This document shows positions 17,549 to 26,409 of a DNA stretch of 64,000 nucleotides, piece after piece; positions within the stretch are counted from its first letter, which is position 1, and every line of letters starts with the position of its first letter. Both the position numbers and the translations under genes were made by a program. Source of the DNA: Runella limosa DSM 17973 (lineage in GTDB: Bacteria > Bacteroidota > Bacteroidia > Cytophagales > Spirosomataceae); contig NZ_KI519421.1 in NCBI RefSeq assembly GCF_000482465.1, forward strand, positions 441,856 to 505,855, written 5' to 3'. The notes below the pieces were generated by a model that ran no database searches, was not told the origin of the DNA, and saw only the letters and a list, made by a program, of their open reading frames with translations.

Positions 17549-18919
17549 TTATGCTTCAAAAGATTGGGCAATTCGACGGTTGGCAAGTAATTTAAACGCT
17601 GATTGAATGGGCTTTTCATCAATGGTGGGAGGTGTTACAAAGTCAGCTTCGTCAAACCTAAATTTATTGACGCCCACCATCACACGTTTCCCCTCTTGTA
17701 ACGCACGGAGCGTTTGTTGGTAATTTTCTTCAATGGCCTCTTGAATAAAATTTTGAGCGATGGCTTCCATAAAACCACCTTTTTCTTCGATGGCAAGAAA
17801 TAATGCCCACGCCGCATCAACCAATTGTAGCGTTAAGTTTTCAAGGTAATAACTTCCCGCCGCTGGGTCAACGGTTTTATCTAAATAACTTTCCCCCTTC
17901 AACAAAACAGAAATATTTCGGGCAATACGCTCCGAAAAATCATCCGAAGGCTGAAAAGCGACATCGTACGCGTGAACTGTCAACGCATCACATCCACCCA
18001 TAACGGCACTCATCGCCTCGGTTGTGGCACGCAACATGTTAGTGTTGGGCGTGGTGGCGGCATCATAAAATGTTGATGTCTGGGCATGGATGTAGCAATT
18101 GTGATACCCCGCCAAAAACTCCCCGCTCACCTTCTGCCACAAGTACCTCAGTGCCCGCAGTTTTGCGATTTCCAGAAAATAATTTGTACCAATAGAAAAC
18201 GAGAAATATACTTTAGGCAAAATATCTTCGACCGTAAGTCCTTCATCGGTAAGTTTATCTAAGTAGGTCACTGCCGACGAGAGCGTAAAGGCCAATTCTT
18301 GCGCAATATTTGCCCCTGCATTATGAAACGCATGACTACTGACGCACACCGTCCGAAACTGCGGCGATGTTTGAGTTTGTCGAATACAGTTGGCTAATTC
18401 TTTAAAATACGTGGCAGATAGTTCTCCCGTTTGCACCCAACGCGCCAAACCGTCGTCGGCCAAACCGCCTTTCATTTGGTAAGGAATAAATCGGAGTAAT
18501 TCCGAAACGGTGGCCTCTTCTCGTCCTCCAGTTTGAAAAAAAACGGGCGTTTCACTCAACTTTATCCCGTCGAGCAATTTTGTCAGTTCTATTTTTTTAT
18601 TTTTTGTCAAATCCAGCATCAACGCATCCACTCCTTTTTGAAGTAATGCCTTGAGTTGTGCATTGGTTACTTTTTCTTCCTCTACTTCTACTTGTGGCTG
18701 ATTGAGCCACCCAATATTTTTGACTTGGCAGGTCTGTATTTTCACAAAACGCTCATCCACAAGGTCTTCCGCCGCATAGTAAGGTTCGACCACAATCCCT
18801 TCAGCTGTATTCCACAACAGGGTTGCCTCAAAACCCTTTCCCTTTAAGTCTTTGAGGGTCTGTTGTTTCCAAATTTCTTTGGAGGCGGGGGAAAATTCGG
18901 AGAAAAGAGGTAAGTTCAT
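17549..18919 (-). CDS. mutA: methylmalonyl-CoA mutase, small subunit
   Basis: Structural, non-catalytic partner of MutB, 456 residues. It has the mutase barrel fold (NTAEGIVVEPYY near the N-terminus, SFSIGTNYFLEIAKLRALRYLW, TVDPAAGSYYLENLT) but no DxHxxG cobalamin motif, and it ends soon after the barrel; the family's usual degenerate C-terminal domain is largely missing. Small subunits are commonly 450-650 residues, so this is a short form. First gene of the mutA-permease-mutB run. The pair feeds propionyl-CoA carbon into the TCA cycle, or succinyl-CoA back out. Confidence 0.93.
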   Translation of the reverse strand: MNLPLFSEFSPASKEIWKQQTLKDLKGKGFEATLLWNTAEGIVVEPYYAAEDLVDERFVKIQTCQVKNIGWLNQPQVEVEEEKVTNAQLKALLQKGVDALMLDLTKNKKIELTKLLDGIKLSETPVFFQTGGREEATVSELLRFIPYQMKGGLADDGLARWVQTGELSATYFKELANCIRQTQTSPQFRTVCVSSHAFHNAGANIAQELAFTLSSAVTYLDKLTDEGLTVEDILPKVYFSFSIGTNYFLEIAKLRALRYLWQKVSGEFLAGYHNCYIHAQTSTFYDAATTPNTNMLRATTEAMSAVMGGCDALTVHAYDVAFQPSDDFSERIARNISVLLKGESYLDKTVDPAAGSYYLENLTLQLVDAAWALFLAIEEKGGFMEAIAQNFIQEAIEENYQQTLRALQEGKRVMVGVNKFRFDEADFVTPPTIDEKPIQSAFKLLANRRIAQSFEA

Positions 18920-19096
18920 GAAGTCTTGTACTTTTTAAAGAAAAAATAATTTTATAACGATGGGGTAAAAATAGAGGGAATAACTTTCCGTTTCAAGCCT
19001 TGTGCTGGATTTGCTGCTATATAGATATAGATGCGCAAAAAACCCATGATTTTTTGCAAAAAAACTGCATTTCTGACAAAAATCAGCACCTATAGC

Positions 19097-19129
19097 TTGT
19101 TGTTTATGCGTAAGTTTTCCCTAATTTTG
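19097..19129 (+). promoter_or_regulatory. dnaA promoter, Bacteroidota type
   Basis: TTG (19100-19102) followed after 19 bp by TAATTTTG (19122-19129), a full match to the TTG/TAnnTTTG pattern. The -7 box lies 28 bp before the dnaA start codon. This is the best promoter match noticed in the window. Confidence 0.6.
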
Positions 19130-19157
19130 CAGCCCTTTGTCCAAAAAATAGAGTTGA

Positions 19158-20585
19158 GTGAACTATCAATTACGCCGCGAAGTCGATGAGGTATGGGAGA
19201 AATGCCTGCAAGTCATCAAGGCAAATATCTCCGAACAAAGTTTTAAAACCTGGTTTGAGCCGATTGTCCCCTTTCGGCTTGATGGGAAAACTTTGACCAT
19301 ACAAGTACCTAGTCAGTTTTTTTATGAGTGGCTCGAAGAAAACTACATTCACGTTCTTCGACGCGCACTCGATTTCGCCATTGGCCGCGAAGGACAACTC
19401 GAATACTCTATCATTGTTGACACTGGCACCGACCGTCAACCGCCGATTAAGGTACACGTTCCGACGACCAACTCGCCCGTAGCGGCCGAGGCCCGTCAGA
19501 AAGCAGCCTCTGAACCCCGAAAGCCTGCTCCACCGCCCGTTAGAGGCATCGATACCTCAGAACTGGATTTGTTTCTCAATACCAATTACAGTTTTGACAA
19601 CTACATTGAGGGAGATTGTAACCGTTTGGCCCGCTCGGCAGGTATGGCCGTGGCACAGCGCCCGGGGGTGACGTCGTTCAACCCGCTGCTGATTTATGGC
19701 GGAGTTGGTTTAGGCAAAACGCACTTGGTACAAGCCATCGGCAACCACATTAAAGGGCATTTTGGCGATAAATCGGTGCTGTATGTTTCTTCGGAGAAAT
19801 TTACGAATCAGTTTATCAACGCCATCAAAAACAACACCCTGCAAGATTTCACCGATTTTTACATGCGGGTGGATACGTTGATTTTGGACGACGTGCAGTT
19901 TTTGTCGGGCAAAGAAAAAACGCAAGATACCTTCTTCCATATCTTTAATCACTTGCACCAGTCGGGACGTCAAATCATCATGACCTCCGACCGCCGTCCG
20001 AGTGAATTGCAAGGTCTTCAAGACCGTTTGCTTTCCCGCTTTAAGTGGGGACTCACGGCTGATCTCCAACAACCCGACTTCGAAACGCGGATTGCCATCA
20101 TTCAACGCAAACTGCAAGCCGAAGGGATTTACATCGAAGCAAGTGTGATTGAGTACGTGGCGCATAGTGTCAACACCAACGTTCGCGAACTTGAGGGAGT
20201 TATTATTTCGCTCATGGCGCAGGCATCGCTCGTACGTCGCGATATTGACCTCGAATTGGCCAAAAACGTGTTAAAAAACATTGTTTCAACCGAAGAAAAG
20301 GAAGTCAACATCGACACCATTCAGGACATTGTGTCGGATTTTTACGACGTGACCATTGCCGATTTAAAAAGCAAGAGCCGTAAAAAAGAGCTGGTATTCC
20401 CGCGTCAGGTAGCGATGTATTTTGCCAAAGAACTCACCGACTTGTCGTTAAAATCCATTGGGTATCACTTTGGCGGCCGCGACCACAGCACGGTCATCCA
20501 CGCCGTACAGACCATCAGCGACTTGATGGAACAAGACGAAGCAGTAAAAGAAGCACTCCAAAAAATTCGGAGTAATTTTGGGTAA
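19158..20585 (+). CDS. dnaA: chromosomal replication initiator DnaA
   Basis: AAA+ initiator that opens the origin, 475 residues, starting at a GTG. Domain I (about 5-80, with the VWEKCLQVIKANISEQSFKTWF helix), a proline-rich linker (PRKPAPPPVRG, about 115-130), then the AAA+ core with Walker A GGVGLGKTH (about 180-188), Walker B LILDDVQF and the sensor/box VII region. The C-terminal DNA-binding helix carries the DnaA signature GGRDHSTVIHA. dnaN is not adjacent, and no cluster of DnaA boxes was seen on either side, so the origin is probably elsewhere. Its stop overlaps the next gene by eight bases. Confidence 0.97.
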   Translation: MNYQLRREVDEVWEKCLQVIKANISEQSFKTWFEPIVPFRLDGKTLTIQVPSQFFYEWLEENYIHVLRRALDFAIGREGQLEYSIIVDTGTDRQPPIKVHVPTTNSPVAAEARQKAASEPRKPAPPPVRGIDTSELDLFLNTNYSFDNYIEGDCNRLARSAGMAVAQRPGVTSFNPLLIYGGVGLGKTHLVQAIGNHIKGHFGDKSVLYVSSEKFTNQFINAIKNNTLQDFTDFYMRVDTLILDDVQFLSGKEKTQDTFFHIFNHLHQSGRQIIMTSDRRPSELQGLQDRLLSRFKWGLTADLQQPDFETRIAIIQRKLQAEGIYIEASVIEYVAHSVNTNVRELEGVIISLMAQASLVRRDIDLELAKNVLKNIVSTEEKEVNIDTIQDIVSDFYDVTIADLKSKSRKKELVFPRQVAMYFAKELTDLSLKSIGYHFGGRDHSTVIHAVQTISDLMEQDEAVKEALQKIRSNFG

Positions 20586-21543
20586 ATTACTCCTCCTCCC
20601 ACATACATCTTTTTCCCATAGCCGTTGGGATACTTTTATTGCGGCTTCCTCGCAGCGGGTAATTTATGCTTACTCGTGGTATTTGGACGTGGTTTCGCCG
20701 CAATGGCAGGCGTTGGTGCTGGAAGAAGAAGGGATTTGGAAGGCCGTGATGCCTCTACCTACGCAGCAAAAATGGAGGTTAAACGTAGTCCAACAGCCGT
20801 TTTTTTGTCAGTTTTTAGGGATTTTTACGACACCTTCGGTCGAACTTGCTTCGGTACAAACTGCTTTTGTAGAAGCGCTTTCTACGCATTTTCGGTACGT
20901 GTCGAGCTATTCGGGGCGTTTTGGCGAAGACCTTTTTCCTGCGCCGTGGGAGGCGAAACGGTGTTTTACCCACCTCTTCCCCCTCGACGTTCCTTACGAA
21001 CAACTCCACCAACGGTACTCCACCGACCGCCGCATCAACTTGGGGCGTGCGTTTCGTTTTGGGTGGGAAATCGCCGAGAGCGAAGACATTAAACCGATGC
21101 TCCAATTGTTTCAGGAAAACCACGCGGCCAACATTCAAGGGGGCGTGGCCGAAACGGCTTACGAATTGCTGCGAAAAGTGGTGGAAGCCTTGCAGCACCG
21201 CAACGCCGCTCGCATCGTGTACGCGCACAAAGACGGAAAGATAGAAGCGGGGGCGCTGTTTGCCACCTATGACCAACGCATTGTCTATTTATTCAACGCC
21301 GCTTCTGCCGTCGGACGTAAAGGCAACGCCCGCACGTTGTTGATTGACCAATGTTTTCAAGACTTCGCCAACTCGGGCTATGTATTTGATTTTGAAAGCC
21401 CCGAAAAGGAGTCCATTGCGTCTTTTTATGCCTCCTTCGGTGCGCAGTCCGAGGAATATTGGGTACTTCATTACAATGCGTTGCCTTTTCCGCTCAAACA
21501 ATGGCAGGCGTATCGTAGAAAAAAATCATTTCCGAAAGTTTGA
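20578..21543 (+). CDS. acyltransferase-fold protein, GNAT/FemAB-like
   Basis: 321 residues, translationally coupled to dnaA: it starts at a TTG inside the end of dnaA (eight-base overlap). No other start lies close by in this frame. The C-terminal half has the GNAT/FemAB pattern AARIVYAHKDGKIEAGALFATYDQRIVYLFNAAS followed by RTLLIDQCFQDFANSGYVFDFES, which looks like a split acyltransferase fold as in the FemAB/BioF2-like group. The substrate is unknown. Such proteins often modify lipids, peptidoglycan or amino acids using acyl-CoA or aminoacyl-tRNA. The dnaA coupling is position only; no role in replication is implied. Confidence 0.65.
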   Translation: MGKLLLLPHTSFSHSRWDTFIAASSQRVIYAYSWYLDVVSPQWQALVLEEEGIWKAVMPLPTQQKWRLNVVQQPFFCQFLGIFTTPSVELASVQTAFVEALSTHFRYVSSYSGRFGEDLFPAPWEAKRCFTHLFPLDVPYEQLHQRYSTDRRINLGRAFRFGWEIAESEDIKPMLQLFQENHAANIQGGVAETAYELLRKVVEALQHRNAARIVYAHKDGKIEAGALFATYDQRIVYLFNAASAVGRKGNARTLLIDQCFQDFANSGYVFDFESPEKESIASFYASFGAQSEEYWVLHYNALPFPLKQWQAYRRKKSFPKV

Positions 21544-21552
21544 AACATAATA

Positions 21553-21583
21553 CCTTCCCGAAAGTTTTGAACTTTCGGGAAGG
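21553..21583. terminator. 14-bp perfect hairpin between convergent genes
   Basis: CCTTCCCGAAAGTT (21553-21566), loop TTG, then the exact complement (21570-21583). It lies between the convergent acyltransferase-like and ppk2 genes with no T run. The core CCCGAAAGTT recurs in the hairpin at about 22707, so it may belong to a repeat family used as a two-way terminator. Confidence 0.6.
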
Positions 21584-21594
21584 AGAGCCAGGCG

Positions 21595-22539
21595 TTAATC
21601 CACCGTCATAGCATTTCGGTGAAAACGCGTAATGATATTAGGATTGGGATAGAGCGAAACACCGCTTTTGTCTTTTCCTTCGTAAGGAATAATGGACAAT
21701 ACGTACCGAATACTTTCTAAACGCGCTTTTTGTTTGTTATTAGCCTTCACAATAATCCACGGACTAAACGAGGTGTGCGTTTTGCTAAACATCTGTTCTT
21801 TGAACTTCGTGTAGGTCGTCCATTTTTCTTGTGCTTGCATATCTACGGGGCTCAATTTCCACTGTTTCAGCGGATTAGCTTTGCGTGATTTAAACCGATT
21901 CAACTGTTCTTCCTTCGAAATCGAAAACCAAAACTTGATGATGATAAGTCCGTCTTCGTACAACATGTGCTCAAATTCAGGCACTTGCTGCATAAAAATA
22001 TCGTATTGCCCCTCCGTACAGAAGTTATTGACTGGTTCAACCACCGCGCGGTTGTACCAACTTCGGTCAAAAAACACAATTTCACCCCGATTAGGAAGTT
22101 GCTTGGCATAGCGTTGAAAATACCATTGGCCTTTTTCTTCCTCGGTCGGTTTGGGTAGGGCCACAACCCGCATCGCACGGGGATTGAGGTGTTCCGTAAA
22201 TCGCCGAATGGTTCCTCCTTTTCCAGCCGCATCGCGCCCTTCAAACAAAATTGCAATCCGTTTTCCCTTTGCCTGTACCCAACGTTGAAGTTTTACTAAT
22301 TCGATTTGTAATTTCTCCAATTCCTCTTCGTAGCGAATGGTTTCCAGCACTTTACGTGGGTCTGAATTGTTGCGTTTAAATAAATCGGACAAGTCTTTTT
22401 TAGTGCGAAGGTTTCGCAGTTCAGACAATAGAATGGAAGCATCCACTTCGTTTACATCAACAGAAGAACTAGCAGCTACAGGCTCTGGCGCTGGGTTTGG
22501 GGCAGCAATGGGTGTCGAGGAAGAAATACGTTTTGTCAT
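21595..22539 (-). CDS. ppk2: polyphosphate kinase 2
   Basis: Cytoplasmic PPK2-family kinase that moves phosphate between polyphosphate and nucleotides, 314 residues. The N-terminal 50 residues are low-complexity (PIAAPNPAPEPVAASSS) and likely disordered. The core contains the Walker A-like GRDAAGKGG with the preceding RIAILFEG, then AALPKPTEEEKGQWYFQRY, the lid and Walker B region IVFFDRSWYNRAVVEP, and KFWFSISKEEQLNRFKSR. This matches the single-domain class I enzymes. The precise direction (ADP or GDP phosphorylation) cannot be read from sequence here. Confidence 0.93.
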   Translation of the reverse strand: MTKRISSSTPIAAPNPAPEPVAASSSVDVNEVDASILLSELRNLRTKKDLSDLFKRNNSDPRKVLETIRYEEELEKLQIELVKLQRWVQAKGKRIAILFEGRDAAGKGGTIRRFTEHLNPRAMRVVALPKPTEEEKGQWYFQRYAKQLPNRGEIVFFDRSWYNRAVVEPVNNFCTEGQYDIFMQQVPEFEHMLYEDGLIIIKFWFSISKEEQLNRFKSRKANPLKQWKLSPVDMQAQEKWTTYTKFKEQMFSKTHTSFSPWIIVKANNKQKARLESIRYVLSIIPYEGKDKSGVSLYPNPNIITRFHRNAMTVD

Positions 22540-22664
22540 AGTGCGACGATGGTTAAAATGTTTGTTTTCAAAACAATCACTTTTTCACTGACCTCCTATG
22601 ACTTTTTGTTAACCCAAACCATGACAAAAATCAGTTTCATTTTTTGGGGGTGGTAACAACAATA

Positions 22665-22698
22665 AAGCCCTTCTCAGAAATGATTCTGAGAAGGGCTT
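22665..22698 (-). terminator. 15-bp perfect hairpin after the LysM protein gene
   Basis: AAGCCCTTCTCAGAA (22665-22679) pairs perfectly with 22684-22698 across a 4-nt loop. It follows the BON-LysM gene on the minus strand. No T run is present, so termination is inferred from position and stem strength. Confidence 0.6.
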
Positions 22699-22704
22699 GA
22701 GGAT

Positions 22705-22737
22705 AACCTCCCGAAAGTTCAAAATTTTTGGGAGGTT
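22705..22737. repeat. second CCCGAAAGTT hairpin
   Basis: AACCTCCCGAAAGTTCAAAA followed by TTTTTGGGAGGTT forms a stem of about 12 bp. The arm shares CCCGAAAGTT with the hairpin at 21553-21583, which suggests a repeated intergenic element rather than two unrelated terminators. Confidence 0.5.
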
Positions 22738-22762
22738 GGGTTGAAACGTTCGGAATGTTGAA

Positions 22763-23224
22763 TTATGAAAGCGGTGGAATGCGCAACACCTGACCTGGGT
22801 AAATTTTGTCAGGGTGAGTCAACATTGGCTTGTTTGCTTCAAAGATAATTTCGTACTTCATTGGGTCTCCGTAGTACTTAGCCGAGATTTTAGAAAGCCA
22901 ATCGCCTTCTACAACTGTGTGATACTGAGCCTCTGGTGCTGGTTCTGCCACTTCCATCTTGTTGTCAACAGCTTCCACGCCTTCAACGTTTCCTACTGCC
23001 AACGCGATTTTTTCGGCGTCTTCTTGTTTCGCAACTTCACCTTCGATAATAACGGTGTGACCCGCTACTTTTACAATAAGTTTATTGTAAGGCAAGCCCA
23101 ACGTTTTTACGTGTTGTAACAACGCGCCTGCTTTGAGTTCCGCAACTTTTTCAGGTGCTGCTGCTGGTTCGTCTTTGCCGAAGATTTTTTCTCCAACACC
23201 CTTAAAAAATGACATGAGTCCCAT
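22763..23224 (-). CDS. kbp: BON-LysM protein, potassium-binding Kbp (YgaU) type
   Basis: 153 residues, close to the 149 of Escherichia coli Kbp. It starts MGLMSFFKGVGEKIFG like Kbp, has a BON domain (about 30-90; VKVAGHTVIIEGEVAKQEDAEKIALAVGNVEGVEAVDNK) and a C-terminal LysM domain (about 103-150; YHTVVEGDWLSKISAKYYGD..IFEANKPMLTHPDKIYPGQVLRIP). No signal peptide, so it acts in the cytoplasm. In E. coli the protein binds potassium; the same role here is inferred from strong similarity in layout and in the final 30 residues. Confidence 0.9.
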   Translation of the reverse strand: MGLMSFFKGVGEKIFGKDEPAAAPEKVAELKAGALLQHVKTLGLPYNKLIVKVAGHTVIIEGEVAKQEDAEKIALAVGNVEGVEAVDNKMEVAEPAPEAQYHTVVEGDWLSKISAKYYGDPMKYEIIFEANKPMLTHPDKIYPGQVLRIPPLS

Positions 23225-23344
23225 GGTTGAAAAAGATTTTGTTTGGTTTATACTATATTTGATTCACAAGGCTCAAATCTAAGTGTTTTTTAAGTCCTTG
23301 CAAATCGTTAGACCGTTATTTTAGTTTTAAGTCACACAAAAGGT

Positions 23345-24334
23345 ATGAAAATTGCATTTTTCAGTTCAAAAATCTACGATAAAATCTATTTTAACCGCTA
23401 CAATACATACCATGAGTTAAAATACTTTGAAAATCCCCTCAATGCCGAAAGTGTTGATTTGACCAACGGCTACGACGGGGTATGCGTCTTTGTCAATGAC
23501 CAACTCAACGCCGAAGTCATTGCACAACTCGCCGCGCGAAACATCAAAATCATCGCCCTACGCTGTGCGGGTTTCAACAACGTGGACTTGCAAGCCGCTC
23601 AAAAACACGGCATTGCTGTCGTTCGTGTCCCTGCCTACTCACCTCACGCCGTGGCCGAACACGCCGTGGCGCTCATCATGACGCTTAATCGTAAAACGCA
23701 CAAAGCTTACAACCGCGTCCGCGAAGGCAATTTTTCGTTGGAACGCCTCACAGGTTTTGATTTGTACGGAAAAACCGTCGGTGTCGTCGGAACGGGAAAA
23801 ATTGGCGAGGCTTTTGCCTTTATTATGAAAGGGTTTGGGTGCAAAGTACTGGCTTATGACATTCATCCCAACCCTGTCCTTATCAATGCAGGAATTCAAT
23901 TTGTGGAATTAGACAAGCTATTTGCCCAATCGGATATTATTTCACTCCACTGCCCGCTTACGCCCCAAACCAATCGCCTCATTAACAGCGAGTCGCTCGA
24001 AAAAATGAAACCCAATACCATGCTCATCAATACAAGTCGCGGCGGGCTTATCGACACCAAAGCGGTTATTAATGCATTGAAAAATGGCAAATTGGGCTAT
24101 TTGGGCATTGATGTCTATGAACAAGAAGCCGATTTGTTTTTTAATGATTTTTCGGAAAGCATCATCCAAGACGACATGCTGATGCGGCTAATGAGTTTCC
24201 CAAATGTGCTGATTACGGCGCACCAAGGCTTTTTTACCGAAGAAGCCCTCACCCAAATCGCTCAAGTGACGTTGCAAAATCTAGCGGATTTTGAACAGGG
24301 TCAACTCAATGAAACAACGACTTTAGTGAGTTAA
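23345..24334 (+). CDS. ldhA: D-lactate dehydrogenase / 2-hydroxyacid dehydrogenase
   Basis: NAD-dependent reduction of pyruvate to D-lactate, 329 residues, the length of the LdhA group. The Rossmann motif GVVGTGKIGEAFA (about 148-160) is followed by the D-specific family residues Arg in NTSRGGLID, Glu in VYEQEADLFF and His in LITAHQGFFTEEA. The N-terminal opening MKIAFFSSKIYDKIYF is typical of LdhA. It stands alone, with the next gene 124 bp downstream after REP-like palindromes. A TTG and a TAGTTTTA separated by about 21 bp lie upstream as a possible promoter. Confidence 0.93.
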   Translation: MKIAFFSSKIYDKIYFNRYNTYHELKYFENPLNAESVDLTNGYDGVCVFVNDQLNAEVIAQLAARNIKIIALRCAGFNNVDLQAAQKHGIAVVRVPAYSPHAVAEHAVALIMTLNRKTHKAYNRVREGNFSLERLTGFDLYGKTVGVVGTGKIGEAFAFIMKGFGCKVLAYDIHPNPVLINAGIQFVELDKLFAQSDIISLHCPLTPQTNRLINSESLEKMKPNTMLINTSRGGLIDTKAVINALKNGKLGYLGIDVYEQEADLFFNDFSESIIQDDMLMRLMSFPNVLITAHQGFFTEEALTQIAQVTLQNLADFEQGQLNETTTLVS

Positions 24335-24349
24335 TCTGTTCGGGGTTAG

Positions 24350-24412
24350 GAGTAACCCCATTCGCTCGTCAGCGGTCGGGTTAGGAGTAACCCGACCCAC
24401 ACGTTACCCGAC
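24350..24412. repeat. pair of GGGTTAGGAGTAACCC palindromes
   Basis: Two copies of GGGTTAGGAGTAACCC, with variable but pairing outer arms (GG..CC; TCGGG..CCCGA), between ldhA and the beta-lactamase-like gene. The second copy is followed by CCACAC, like the ACAC tail of other members of the REP-like family; the first is not. Confidence 0.7.
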
Positions 24413-24458
24413 CTGCACGTTCCTAATTCCCCATTCTTAATTCCCAATACCTCAACCC

Positions 24459-25421
24459 ATGTTTTCATCAACCAACCCTCGCTACTTTCTTATCGCTACT
24501 CTTATGTTGTTGCTAACTTGTTACCACCTAGCTTCAGCTCAACCCAACGTTCCCAATACCAAAATTGACAAAAAACTTACGGCCCTCTTGCAACAAGCAA
24601 TCAAAGGCCACGAGGGGAACGTGGGAGTCTATGTTCGGAACTTAAAAACCAACAAAATCGTCGAAATCAACGCCGATACCCTTTTTCCAACGGCCAGCAT
24701 GATTAAAGTACCTATTCAGTGCGGACTGTTTGACAAAATCAGTAAAGGTGAATTAAAATACAACGCCATTCTTACCTACAAAGATTCGTTACACTACGAT
24801 GATGGGATCGTTGGCTCACTCAAAGACGGCGCAAAAATTCCGTTAAGCGAAGTGGTAATGCTTATGGAAACCGTCAGCGACAATACGGGCAGCCTTTGGT
24901 GCCAAGCTTTAGCGGGAGGCGGAAAAAGTATCAACGAATGGTTGGACAAAAATGGCTTCACGGCCACCCGTGTCAATTCGCGCACGCCTGGCCGCGAAGC
25001 CAATCGTACGCGCTACGGTTGGGGGCAAACCAGTCCACGCGAAATGGCGGAACTTATCGCGATGATTCGCGCGGGAAAAGCCGTCAGCCCCGACGCCTCC
25101 GACCGAATGTACCGCAACCTTACTCGTCAGTACTGGGATGGGGAAGGCCTCTCTCAACTTCCTCCCGAAATCAAAACCGCTTGTAAAAATGGAGCCGTCA
25201 ACCGTTCGCGTTCTGAGGCGGTGTTGGTTCACGCGCCGCACGGTGAATACGTTTACTGCGTCATTACCAAAAACAACAAAGACGAGAGCTGGACGTCCAA
25301 CAACGCAGGCTATGTTTTACTTCGAAAAGTAGCAAAAGCGCTTTGGACGTATTACGAACCTAAGTACAATTGGACTCCTCCTTTGAATTTTGAAAAATGG
25401 TACCAAGAGGCCGTTGAATAA
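24459..25421 (+). CDS. class A beta-lactamase-like serine hydrolase, secreted
   Basis: 320 residues with an N-terminal signal (about 1-28, LMLLLTCYHLASAQ). The penicillin-binding fold motifs are SxxK as TASMIKV (about Ser75-Lys78), SDN as VSDNTGS, and a KTG equivalent as CKNGAVNRSR. The omega-loop Glu of class A beta-lactamases (ExxLN) is not evident; the stretch GREANRTRYGWGQTSPREMA takes its place. This pattern is that of the broad COG2367 serine hydrolase group, so true antibiotic hydrolysis is uncertain. An AraC regulator follows only 7 bp downstream. Confidence 0.85.
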   Translation: MFSSTNPRYFLIATLMLLLTCYHLASAQPNVPNTKIDKKLTALLQQAIKGHEGNVGVYVRNLKTNKIVEINADTLFPTASMIKVPIQCGLFDKISKGELKYNAILTYKDSLHYDDGIVGSLKDGAKIPLSEVVMLMETVSDNTGSLWCQALAGGGKSINEWLDKNGFTATRVNSRTPGREANRTRYGWGQTSPREMAELIAMIRAGKAVSPDASDRMYRNLTRQYWDGEGLSQLPPEIKTACKNGAVNRSRSEAVLVHAPHGEYVYCVITKNNKDESWTSNNAGYVLLRKVAKALWTYYEPKYNWTPPLNFEKWYQEAVE

Positions 25422-25428
25422 ATACAAA

Positions 25429-26343
25429 ATGATTGTATCGAAGAAAATAAAAACGTTTTCTACCCATGAGTTTATGGACAGGTTTTTCGTTCCTGAACCC
25501 GAACTCCAAGTAATGAAGCGCCCAGAGTACGGCATTTTTTTTAGTATGGAGGTACAAGAGTTAATCAAGTTATCCAAACTTCCCGTACCTCCCTCACGCT
25601 CCACTACCCACATTCTTATTTATCTTACCTCGGGGGTTGCCACCATGAAAATCGGTCTTCATGAGGTTCAAATTGAAGCTAATCAATGCCTCGTTGTGCC
25701 CGCAGGACAAGTATTTTCGTTTGAGCAATATGAAGTTAATGAAGGATTTATCACCGTTTTTAGCACCGACTTCTTGATTGGAAAAATCGGCAGTAAAGAG
25801 CTGATAGAACAGTTTGAATTTCTTACGCTGTGGGGCAACCCTAAGATTAAGCCTAGCTCCGAAAGTGCCCCTCTCCTTCGCCTATTGTTTGAACGGATTT
25901 TGAAAGAATATCAGCAAAATGGCTTACTAAGCCCACTTATTCAGCCGTTTTTCACTTCGATATTGTGTGAACTTAATACAGCCTATCAACCTCTCGCTCA
26001 AGGAAAAAGCAGCTCTGCCATTCAGTTAACCAACGGATTTAAAGCATTGCTCTATCAACACATTCGAAGTAAACACCGCGTGAGTGATTATGCACATCTG
26101 CTCCACGTTACCCCCAATCACCTCAACAAAATAGTGAAAGAAGTTACGTCCAAATCGCCCTCTAAGTGGATTGACGAAACCCTCGTGTTGGAGGCGAAAG
26201 TATTGCTATTTCAGAGTAAATATTCCATAAGCGAGATTAGCGCGGAGCTTGGTATTTACGATGCTTCCTATTTTAGCCGATTATTTAAAAAGTACGTAGG
26301 AACCTCTCCCGCTTCTTTTCGGCAAATGATTGATTTATCCTAG
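25429..26343 (+). CDS. AraC-family transcriptional regulator
   Basis: 304 residues. The start is taken at the ATG 7 bp after the upstream stop; a TTG start 39 bp earlier would overlap the hydrolase gene. The N-terminal half is a cupin-type sensing domain (IYLTSGVATMKIGLHEVQIEANQCLVVPAGQVFSFEQYE), and the last 100 residues are the AraC DNA-binding domain (VSDYAHLLHVTPNHLNKIVKEVT and SISEISAELGIYDASYFSRLFKKYVGTSPASFRQ). The ligand is unknown. It probably shares a transcript with the beta-lactamase-like gene or governs the membrane protein gene 66 bp downstream. Confidence 0.9.
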   Translation: MIVSKKIKTFSTHEFMDRFFVPEPELQVMKRPEYGIFFSMEVQELIKLSKLPVPPSRSTTHILIYLTSGVATMKIGLHEVQIEANQCLVVPAGQVFSFEQYEVNEGFITVFSTDFLIGKIGSKELIEQFEFLTLWGNPKIKPSSESAPLLRLLFERILKEYQQNGLLSPLIQPFFTSILCELNTAYQPLAQGKSSSAIQLTNGFKALLYQHIRSKHRVSDYAHLLHVTPNHLNKIVKEVTSKSPSKWIDETLVLEAKVLLFQSKYSISEISAELGIYDASYFSRLFKKYVGTSPASFRQMIDLS

Positions 26344-26409
26344 TTCTAAACGAGCTCGTCCTACTTTCCGAGGAACGTTTAAACGACCTTTGCCAAAAAT
26401 AAATGACGT

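Noticed and set aside
16241..18960. Cobalamin riboswitch upstream of the mutase genes
   Set aside because: No B12-box or typical pairing pattern was recognised in the leaders of mutA or mutB.
18920..19157. Possible oriC next to dnaA
   Set aside because: Neither the upstream region nor the downstream side shows several TTATCCACA-like boxes or an A+T-rich unwinding tract with box arrays. It contains only the dnaA promoter.
24459..25421. Resistance-type class A beta-lactamase
   Set aside because: The SxxK and SDN motifs are present but the ExxLN omega-loop motif is not, and the KTG position reads KNG. A broader serine hydrolase label is safer.
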